A stretch of 64,000 nucleotides of DNA from contig NZ_CP065589.1 in the NCBI RefSeq assembly GCF_021278965.1, positions 2,175,001 to 2,239,000 on the forward strand. The letters are read 5' to 3'. The stretch comes from Chryseobacterium capnotolerans. GTDB lineage: Bacteria > Bacteroidota > Bacteroidia > Flavobacteriales > Weeksellaceae. A program made the position numbers and the translations under genes. Below are positions 57,762 to 64,000 of the stretch, piece by piece. Positions within the stretch are counted from its first letter, which is position 1. The number at the start of each line of letters is the position of its first letter. Under the pieces are notes generated by a model, which saw only the letters and a program-made list of their open reading frames with translations, was not told the origin of the DNA and did not search any database.

Positions 57762-58787
57762 CTATATGTTCTTTAAAAGAGTAATCAGCTTCTCATTCTC
57801 CTTGCGGTTTCCTACATTAATCCTGATACATCCCGGAATGGCAGGATCTCTTCTGCTTGTTAAAATTTCCTGTTCCAGCATTTGTGCATATACCTTTTCT
57901 ATGTCTTTCATTTTGATTAAAAAAAAGTTAGCATCCGTTGGGAAGACCTTGGTAATGCATTCAATGCTCTTAAATTGTGCCTGCAGCCATTCACGCTCAG
58001 CAATAATATCATGTACATTCTTTTTCAATGCACTTTCATCTTCCAGCACATTCAAAATGAGTTCCTGGCTCAATGCATTCACATTATAGGGTGCTTTCAC
58101 TGTATTAATTAACTGAGTAATTTCTTCAGAAGAATAAGCTACACCTACTCTGGCTCCTGCCATTCCCCAGGCTTTTGAAAAAGTCTGTAGTACAATCAGA
58201 TTAGGATACTTTTCCAAAAGCTCCAGGCTTGATTTTTTTCCGGAAAATTCAATATAAGCTTCATCTACCACCACAATCCCATTGAAATTCTGAATATAAA
58301 ACTCAATATCTTCTGTGCTGTTTCCGGTTGGGTTGTTAGGAGAACACAGAAAGAAAATCTTTATAGATTCTTCTTTTATGATGTTTAAAAAGTCATTTTT
58401 TACAATCTCAAAGTTCTCATCCAGATTCAGTTGTAAAACCCTGTTTTCATTAATAGCAGCATAAAAGCCATACATTGCAAAAGAGGGATTCATCATCAAA
58501 ATAGCATCCTTTTTAGGCTCACAGAAGATTTTAATAATTAAATCAATCAGTTCATCACTTCCATTTCCTACGGCTATCTGTTTAGCAGATAAGTTTTTAA
58601 GTTCAGCTAACTTGTTTTTAAGTTTTCTTTGAGTAGAATCGGGATAACGGTTCCATTCTCCAAAAGGACTTTCATTAGCATCCAAAAATGTGGGCTCATT
58701 GAACTCATTATGATCCCTGAAGCTTATATAAGGTTTTAATTTTAAAATATTCTCTCTTACTAATGTATTGGTACTGATTGTGTTCAT
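57762..58787 (-). CDS. hisC: Histidinol-phosphate aminotransferase
   Basis: This 341-residue PLP-dependent aminotransferase has [30 protein letters not shown] and the PLP-lysine segment [15 protein letters not shown]. It makes histidinol phosphate from imidazole acetol phosphate and glutamate. It is placed between hisD (1 nt upstream) and hisB. Confidence 0.96.
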   Translation of the reverse strand: MNTISTNTLVRENILKLKPYISFRDHNEFNEPTFLDANESPFGEWNRYPDSTQRKLKNKLAELKNLSAKQIAVGNGSDELIDLIIKIFCEPKKDAILMMNPSFAMYGFYAAINENRVLQLNLDENFEIVKNDFLNIIKEESIKIFFLCSPNNPTGNSTEDIEFYIQNFNGIVVVDEAYIEFSGKKSSLELLEKYPNLIVLQTFSKAWGMAGARVGVAYSSEEITQLINTVKAPYNVNALSQELILNVLEDESALKKNVHDIIAEREWLQAQFKSIECITKVFPTDANFFLIKMKDIEKVYAQMLEQEILTSRRDPAIPGCIRINVGNRKENEKLITLLKNI

Positions 58788-58788
58788 A

Positions 58789-60067
58789 TTATCGTTTTAA
58801 TCTTATTGATACTGCATTTTTGTGGGCAATAAGCCCCTCAGCTTCCGCCATTATTTTTATTGTTTTTCCCAGATTCTGAAGGCCTTTCTTTGATAAATGC
58901 TGGAAGGTGATTTTCTTTACAAAACTATCCAGAGACACCCCGCTATAATTTTTTGCATATGCATTCGTGGGAAGCGTGTGATTGGTTCCGCTGGCATAAT
59001 CTCCAGCGCTTTCACAGGAGTAATTTCCAAGGAATACTGAACCTGCATTCTGAATCAGAGGAATATATTTTTCAAATTCATCCATTGCAAGAATAAGGTG
59101 TTCCGGAGCATATAGGTTACTGAACTCAACGGCTTCCTCAAGGCTGCTCAACAAAATAAAACAACTGTTCTCCAAAGCTTTTCCTGCCATTTCATTTCTT
59201 GGTAAGTCTCTGACTTGCTGTTCAACCGCACTAATCGTCTCCTTAAAAACTTTAAGATCGGTCGTAAGAAAAATCACCTGGCTATCACTTCCGTGTTCTG
59301 CCTGAGAAAGTAAGTCTGCAGCACAAAATTCAGGAACAGCTTGTTCATCTGCCATCACAAGCACTTCACTTGGACCAGCCGGCATATCAATAGCAACTCC
59401 ATATCGTTGCGCATATTCTTTAGCAGCCACTACGAACTGATTTCCCGGGCCAAAAATCTTATACACCTGTGGTATACTTTCAGTTCCTAAAGTCATCGCA
59501 GCAATAGCTTGAGCACCCCCTGTTTTGAACATTTTTGAAACCCCGCAAAGCTTTGCTGTATATAAAATGGCAGGGTTAACGGCTCCGTTTTTATCCGGTG
59601 GCGTACAAAGAATAATTTCCTTACATCCGGCAATATTAGCGGGTACTGCAAGCATTAATACTGTTGAAAATAAAGGGGCTGTTCCACCGGGGATATAAAT
59701 TCCTACTTTTTCTATAGCTCGGTTTTCTCTCCAGCAAACCACTCCTTTTGTGGTTTCAATTTTCTGAATTTCCGGATTCTGAGATTCGTGAAATGTAAAA
59801 ATGTTTTCTTTCGCTTGCCGGATGGCTAATTTCAAATCATTACTAAGCTGTTTTTCAGCACTATTTATCTCTTCGTCAGTAACAACAATGCTTTCAGTTT
59901 CTGCTTGATCAAATTTTTTATTGAATGCAATCAAAGCTTGGTCTCCGTTGTTTTCCACTTCAGTAAATATTCCTGTGATCAATCCGGAAATTTCCTCCCG
60001 TTCAAAAAACAGGACGTTGTACAAGCTCTGCCCATATGTCTTTTGTTGGATATCGATATATTTTCAT
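58789..60067 (-). CDS. hisD: Histidinol dehydrogenase, frame break near the N-terminus
   Basis: The body of the protein is intact: KVGIYIPGGTAPLFSTVLML, GPGNQFV, AGPSEVLV, LLSQAEHGSD and LPTNAYAKNYSGVSL all fit HisD. The true start is ATG 60067 (MKIYRYPTKDIWAELVQRPV), but the A6 run at 60004-60009 shifts the frame. Five A would join it as FEREEISG. The 411-residue frame starting at 60024 lacks a natural N-terminus. The enzyme oxidises histidinol to histidine with zinc and NAD+. I treat the break as probable sequence error. Confidence 0.92.
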
Positions 60068-60206
60068 CTGTATATTTTTTTCTTAGTATAAATTGATTTT
60101 CAGTTCTTAACGTTTTAATTAACAATATTTTATTAGCTTTTTAAACTTAACTTATCTTAATTTTACTTTACTATTCGTTACTTTTCTTAACAGTTATTAT
60201 CTTTCT

Positions 60207-61064
60207 CTAAATCACCATTTTATCAATCGGAATAATGAGGATATCCTGCGCTCCGTTTGCCTTCAGTTCATCAATAACTTCCCAGAACCTTTCTTCATCA
60301 ATCACAGAATGAATGCTGCTCCAGCCCTCTTCTGCCAAAGGAATCACCGTTGGACTTTTCAGTACAGGAAGTACATCTGCCACTTTTTGAATCATGTCAT
60401 TGGGAACGTTCATCAGGATGTATTTTGAGTTTTTCGCCTTTAAGACTGCTTTAATTCTGAAAATAAATTTATCCAGAATAGCTGCTTTTTCTGTTGATAA
60501 TTGTGGAGTCTGCGCCAGAACCGCTTCTGATTTTAAAAGTGTTACAGTTTCTCTCAATCCGTTTTTAAATAAAGTACTTCCGGAACTTACAATATCACAA
60601 ATCCCGTCTGCAAGCCCAATGTTGGGTGCAATTTCTACAGAACCTGAAATAACGTGGATATCTGAAGTGATTCCTTTTGTTTCTAAAAAGTTTTTAAGGG
60701 TGTTTGGGTAGGAAGTGGCAATTTTTCGGCCTTGAAAGTAAGTCAGATCATCGGTTTCCACTTCTTTTGGAATAGCGATAGATACACGACATTTTGAAAA
60801 GCCTAGTTTCTCAACAATCTGAATTCTTTTCTGTTTTTCAATTAAAAGATTTTCGCCAACGATGGCTACATCCACCACCCCGTCTTCAAGGTATTGAGGG
60901 ATATCTGAATTTCGCAGATACATGATTTCCATCGGAAAGTTGTCTACGGAGACTTTAAGCTGGTCTTTTCCGTTGTTCACAAAGATTCCGCAGTCTTTGA
61001 GAAGCTGCAGGGATTCTTCGTATAAACGGCCACTTTTCTGGATCGCAATTTTTAATTTACTCAT
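60207..61064 (-). CDS. hisG: ATP phosphoribosyltransferase (long form)
   Basis: The 285-residue protein has the catalytic domains with KIAIQKSGRLYEES, VAIVGENLL and the PRPP loop DIVSSGSTLFKNGL. A C-terminal regulatory domain (about 210-285, with VIDEERFWEVIDELKANGA) gives the long homohexameric form that histidine inhibits allosterically. It is the first committed enzyme of histidine synthesis. The gene is preceded by a leader peptide and attenuator. A 139-bp gap separates it from hisD. Confidence 0.97.
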   Translation of the reverse strand: MSKLKIAIQKSGRLYEESLQLLKDCGIFVNNGKDQLKVSVDNFPMEIMYLRNSDIPQYLEDGVVDVAIVGENLLIEKQKRIQIVEKLGFSKCRVSIAIPKEVETDDLTYFQGRKIATSYPNTLKNFLETKGITSDIHVISGSVEIAPNIGLADGICDIVSSGSTLFKNGLRETVTLLKSEAVLAQTPQLSTEKAAILDKFIFRIKAVLKAKNSKYILMNVPNDMIQKVADVLPVLKSPTVIPLAEEGWSSIHSVIDEERFWEVIDELKANGAQDILIIPIDKMVI

Positions 61065-61129
61065 TTCGTCTTTTTTGAGTCCGAGTAAATAAAAACTGAT
61101 CTGTTGAAATTTCTGAGGAGAATTCAGGA

Positions 61130-61163
61130 AACAAAAAAACCGTCTACTTACTCAGACGGTTTT
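61130..61163 (-). terminator. Attenuator terminator before hisG
   Basis: A perfect 9-bp stem (61137-61145 with 61154-61162), loop of 8, is followed on the minus strand by T7 (61139-61133). It lies between the leader peptide and hisG, 66 nt before the hisG ATG, so transcription would end here unless it is prevented from folding. The left arm on the RNA contains CCGUCUGA, which can pair instead with UUAGGCGG at the leader-peptide stop codon. Confidence 0.85.
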
Positions 61164-61208
61164 TAAATATTTTTGATTTTAGCATAATCCTATATCAATC
61201 AATTCCGC

Positions 61209-61259
61209 CTAACAGAGATGATGATAATAATGATGTAATGCTAAAAAAATTGGTTTCAT
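61209..61259 (-). CDS. hisL: his operon leader peptide
   Basis: I translated ATG 61259 to TAG 61209: MKPIFLALHHYYHHLC, 16 residues with four His and two Tyr in a six-residue stretch. It lies about 18 nt downstream of the promoter -7 element. It precedes a terminator and hisG. The stop codon overlaps UUAGGCGG (61212-61205), which can pair over 8 bp with CCGUCUGA (61159-61152) in the terminator arm. A ribosome stalled at His codons would free this antiterminator; one reaching the stop codon would cover it. This is classic attenuation logic. Too short for the usual gene-finders. Confidence 0.82.
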   Translation of the reverse strand: MKPIFLALHHYYHHLC

Positions 61260-61276
61260 TGTATTGAATTATGATG

Positions 61277-61305
61277 CAAATGTAGGATTTATTTTTAAAA
61301 TGCAA
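61277..61305 (-). promoter_or_regulatory. Promoter of the his operon
   Basis: On the minus strand TTG (61305-61303) is 18 nt upstream of TACATTTG (61284-61277). It sits just after the glycosyltransferase stop codon and before the leader peptide. Confidence 0.75.
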
Positions 61306-61312
61306 AGTTTTT

Positions 61313-62410
61313 TCAGATAATTTTTTGATAAAGATTCATTAAATTCTTTGCAATAGGTTCATCATTAAACTTCTGAACAAACTCGAATCCCTTTTCCTCA
61401 CGGCGTTTTCGCTCGGATTCATTTTCCCATAAAAATTTTATCTTGGCTCTGATGTCAAGATCATTATTCGGATCGATATAAACGGAATCTTTTCCTCCTG
61501 CTTCCGGCAGACAGCTTGTATTGCTTGTTACGACAACTGTTTTTGAGAAAAGAGCTTCTATCACTGGGATTCCGAATCCTTCAAAGAAACTCGGATACAC
61601 AAAAATATCAGCTAATTTATAAATTATAGCAAGCTCATCCATAGCAACTCCTTCCAGAAACAACACTTGCTTTTCCATCTTATTTTTCTTCAGGAAATGT
61701 TCTATTTTCTGATAATATTTAGTCTTTCTGCCTACCACTACCAGAGGAATTTCTGTGTCTTTAATAGCCTTCACCACAGTCAACAGGTTCTTTCTATCTT
61801 CAATGGTTCCAACATTCAAAATGAACCTTTCCGGAAGCTTGAATTTATCTTTGGCAGCCTGGACCTGTTCAGGAGACTGCTGTTCTTTAAATGCATGGTG
61901 ACAGCCTTGGTAAATGACTTCAATTTTGCTTTCAGGGACTTTTAAAAATTGAATAATATCTCTTTTAGTCTGTTCTGATATGGCAATAACCTTATCCGCC
62001 ATAGCAGCCGCTTTTTTAAACTTCCAAAGATGTATTTTGCGGTCAAAAAAGGAATAATACTGCGGATATCTCACAAAGATCAGATCATGGATGGTTACGA
62101 TCTTTTTAATAGGTTTCTGATCCCATTTCAAAGGCAATTCACCGGATAAACCATGAAAAATATCCGCACCCAGCTTTTGGGCATCTTTTCCCATTTTAAG
62201 CTGGCGCGAGAGGCTTCCTTTTGAAGTTTCTACAAACTTTACATTGGGACGGTCAAGAATATCCTTTCCACGCTCAGATTTGTTTTTATTGAGCAGCAGA
62301 TATTCGTTGTCCGGTTCATATTGAGAAAGAATTCTTACCAGATCTCTTGAATAATTGCCCAGCCCGGATGTGTTATGGAAAAAACGTTTTGCGTCAAAAG
62401 CAATTTTCAT
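61313..62410 (-). CDS. Glycosyltransferase family 4 protein
   Basis: The 365-residue protein has the GT-B fold pattern of GT4: GLGNYSRDLVRIL at the N-terminus, ILNVGTIEDRKN, and the EGFGIPVIEALFSKTVVV sugar-nucleotide motif near 278-295. It should transfer a sugar from an NDP-sugar to an envelope glycan. It overlaps the NodB-type deacetylase gene by 4 bp (ATGA). Donor and acceptor are unknown. Confidence 0.9.
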   Translation of the reverse strand: MKIAFDAKRFFHNTSGLGNYSRDLVRILSQYEPDNEYLLLNKNKSERGKDILDRPNVKFVETSKGSLSRQLKMGKDAQKLGADIFHGLSGELPLKWDQKPIKKIVTIHDLIFVRYPQYYSFFDRKIHLWKFKKAAAMADKVIAISEQTKRDIIQFLKVPESKIEVIYQGCHHAFKEQQSPEQVQAAKDKFKLPERFILNVGTIEDRKNLLTVVKAIKDTEIPLVVVGRKTKYYQKIEHFLKKNKMEKQVLFLEGVAMDELAIIYKLADIFVYPSFFEGFGIPVIEALFSKTVVVTSNTSCLPEAGGKDSVYIDPNNDLDIRAKIKFLWENESERKRREEKGFEFVQKFNDEPIAKNLMNLYQKII

Positions 62411-63183
62411 GCGTGTATCTGTTTTTGAAATTCCTGAAAGGTACCAAAGGTATGGCCTTTTTCTTTAAGCCATCCCACAAAGGTATCAAATCTTTCTACC
62501 ATCTCTTTTCCGGAATTTTTCACTGTAAAACCAGGAAGTTTGAATGCTTCATCTTTAATGGATGAAAATTCCCAGGGATGGAAATAAATATTCAGATACT
62601 TATCCTTTTTCAATACATCAGCTGCCAGCTTTTTATAGATCGCTAATGGAAAATTATGAAAGCTTAACCAGAATAAAGGAATTCTGAAATTCGGGGATAC
62701 TGATGCAGGAACCTGCATTACATTTCCTTCATTAAAGTAAGTTCTCGATACTTTAAGGTTGTTATATCTTCCTGGTAAAAATGTTGGATTAATGGATGAA
62801 TTGTATGAATATCCAGCTTTTTCCACTTCTTTTTCATCTACAGGCATCATTCTCGGCATTCTTAAGCCTGTTACTTTTGTGGAGAATAACTCTTCCAGTC
62901 TTTCTCTTGATTCTTTGAGATGTTTATCTTCAAACTCTGAGTGAAACCAAGTGTGAGAAGCGAGCTCATGACCTTCATTCAGTAGTCTTTCAATAAGATG
63001 TTTACTGTTTTCGGCAAAGACTACGGTAGAAAAAAAGGTAGCTTTTGCTCCATGTTTTTTCAGAATATTTAAAATATTTTCAAGTCCGTGCTGAGATATA
63101 GAGATTTGTTTATCAAAAGAGATCTCGCCTTTATATTCTAAAGGCATGTCAAACTCCTCGATATCAAAACTTAATAAAACCAT
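62407..63183 (-). CDS. Polysaccharide deacetylase family protein (NodB-like)
   Basis: The protein has 258 residues. It carries the NodB motif set: FDIEEFD at the N-terminus, GAKATFFST, and HELASHTWFHSEF with the zinc-binding H-x3-H. The RLPRMMPVD-like segment (here GLRMPRMMPVD) follows. It probably deacetylates N-acetyl sugars of a cell-envelope polysaccharide. It sits between the GT2 and GT4 genes, directly adjacent to both, so the three form a glycan operon. Confidence 0.87.
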   Translation of the reverse strand: MVLLSFDIEEFDMPLEYKGEISFDKQISISQHGLENILNILKKHGAKATFFSTVVFAENSKHLIERLLNEGHELASHTWFHSEFEDKHLKESRERLEELFSTKVTGLRMPRMMPVDEKEVEKAGYSYNSSINPTFLPGRYNNLKVSRTYFNEGNVMQVPASVSPNFRIPLFWLSFHNFPLAIYKKLAADVLKKDKYLNIYFHPWEFSSIKDEAFKLPGFTVKNSGKEMVERFDTFVGWLKEKGHTFGTFQEFQKQIHA

Positions 63184-64000
63184 TTAAAAATTTTTGTTTT
63201 TTATAATATAATTAGGTCTTTCTTTAACCTGTTTAAAGATTTTCCCTAAATAAATACCAATGATTCCGAGGATGATGAGTTGAATTCCTCCAAAGAATAC
63301 AATGGTCATAATTAATGATGCCCAACCTGAGATTTCAGTATGAACAACAAATGAGTGAATCACATAAGCAACATATCCAATTACTGAAAAAAGAGAGAAT
63401 AAAAAGCCCAGATAAGCTGCTAAATAAAGTGGTTTTACACTAAAAGCAGTAATTCCTGTAAACGCAAATTTGAGCATTTTTTTGAGGTTATAACTGCTTT
63501 CTCCTGCCATTCTTTCTCCTGCAGTAAAATCGATGCCGATTTGTTTGTAGCCCATCCAGCTTGTTAGCCCTCTTAAGAACAGATCATCTTCTTTAAAACT
63601 TCTCATCGCTTCTACAGCATTGGCATCCATCAATCTGAAATCAGATCCGCCTCCTTTGGTAAGGTTTACATCTGAAAGGCTGGATAAAAGCTTATAAAAA
63701 ACATCTGAAGTCTTTCTTTTAAAATAAGAAATCTGTTTAGGATAGGTTCTTACCGTATACACAATATCATAGCCTTCCTCCCATTTTTGAATCATTTCAG
63801 GGATTAATTCAGGGGGATGCTGAAGATCGCCATCCATTGAAACCACAGCATTTCCATGTGCATAATCCATCCCGGCCTTTACCGCCGGCTGGTGTCCAAA
63901 ATTTCTGGAAAATTCAATAAATTTTACTTCTTCATACTTTTGGGACAGTTCTTCCAACTTCTGCTGTGTGCTATCCCTGCTCCCATCATTCACAAAAATG
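63184..64000 (-). CDS. GT2 family glycosyltransferase (N-terminus beyond window)
   Basis: The frame is open to the right edge, so the first residues are missing. The visible part starts with FVNDGSRDST, then VSMDGDLQHPPE with the DxD motif, and VTKGGGSDFRLMD-like sequence (here LTKGGGSDFRLMD). Two C-terminal membrane segments follow (about residues 195-220 and 230-255). It is a DPM1/ArnC-like polyprenyl-phosphate glycosyltransferase. It heads the glycan operon with the deacetylase and GT4 genes downstream. Confidence 0.92.
   Translation of the reverse strand, partial: IFVNDGSRDSTQQKLEELSQKYEEVKFIEFSRNFGHQPAVKAGMDYAHGNAVVSMDGDLQHPPELIPEMIQKWEEGYDIVYTVRTYPKQISYFKRKTSDVFYKLLSSLSDVNLTKGGGSDFRLMDANAVEAMRSFKEDDLFLRGLTSWMGYKQIGIDFTAGERMAGESSYNLKKMLKFAFTGITAFSVKPLYLAAYLGFLFSLFSVIGYVAYVIHSFVVHTEISGWASLIMTIVFFGGIQLIILGIIGIYLGKIFKQVKERPNYIIKNKNF

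Overview
The window looks like chromosomal DNA of a flavobacterium of the Weeksellaceae, most like Chryseobacterium. This rests on recognition without a database search. The DNA is AT-rich, genes lack clear Shine-Dalgarno sequences, and TANNTTTG-type -7 promoter elements precede many transcription units. Many signal peptides end in AQ. Several secreted proteins end in type IX secretion (T9SS) sorting domains with a YPNP motif, and there is a DUF6443/RHS operon. No tRNA, rRNA, CRISPR array or complete insertion sequence was found.

Layout. 1-2.7 kb: partial secreted endonuclease I, acyl-CoA dehydrogenase, DinB-like protein. 2.9-10.7 kb: three tandem secreted M12B-type metalloproteases. 11.1-12.2 kb: a surface-type lipoprotein with a TNT (NAD glycohydrolase) toxin domain and a small zinc-ribbon partner. 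12.5-14.3 kb: MazG-like protein, thioredoxin-like protein, DUF4230 protein. 14.4-18.7 kb: leuACDB operon on the minus strand. 18.9-22.9 kb: a conserved unknown, a repeat element with perfect 26-bp inverted ends, an M19 dipeptidase and a DUF4932 protein. 23.0-25.6 kb: thrS-infC. 25.7-35.8 kb: accessory lipoproteins, a two-component system and decayed genes. 36-38.5 kb: a membrane glycosyltransferase-like protein and rpmI-rplT. 38.8-42.6 kb: three tandem secreted M28 peptidases. 42.7-53.7 kb: an RHS polymorphic-toxin locus. 53.9-61.3 kb: complete hisGDCBHAF-IE operon with a leader. 61.3-64 kb: glycan genes (GT4, NodB deacetylase, GT2), the last cut by the window edge.

The most interesting systems are three. 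The TNT lipoprotein carries a Bacteroidetes-like surface-export signature and the expected catalytic residues, and a candidate immunity gene lies 11 nt downstream. The RHS locus has a full RHS effector followed by displaced alternative tips and lipoprotein genes; the two complete tips are different HExxH metallopeptidases. The his operon has a readable attenuator: promoter, a 16-residue leader peptide containing HHYYHH, an 8-bp antiterminator pairing and an intrinsic terminator before hisG.

The frame is broken by a single base in an A/T run in about ten genes, including hisD, hisF, a metalloprotease, a thioredoxin-like gene and an RHS partner. Because essential-pathway genes are hit and one base restores each frame, homopolymer sequence error is the simplest explanation. 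Coordinates given for those genes span the restored reading frame.
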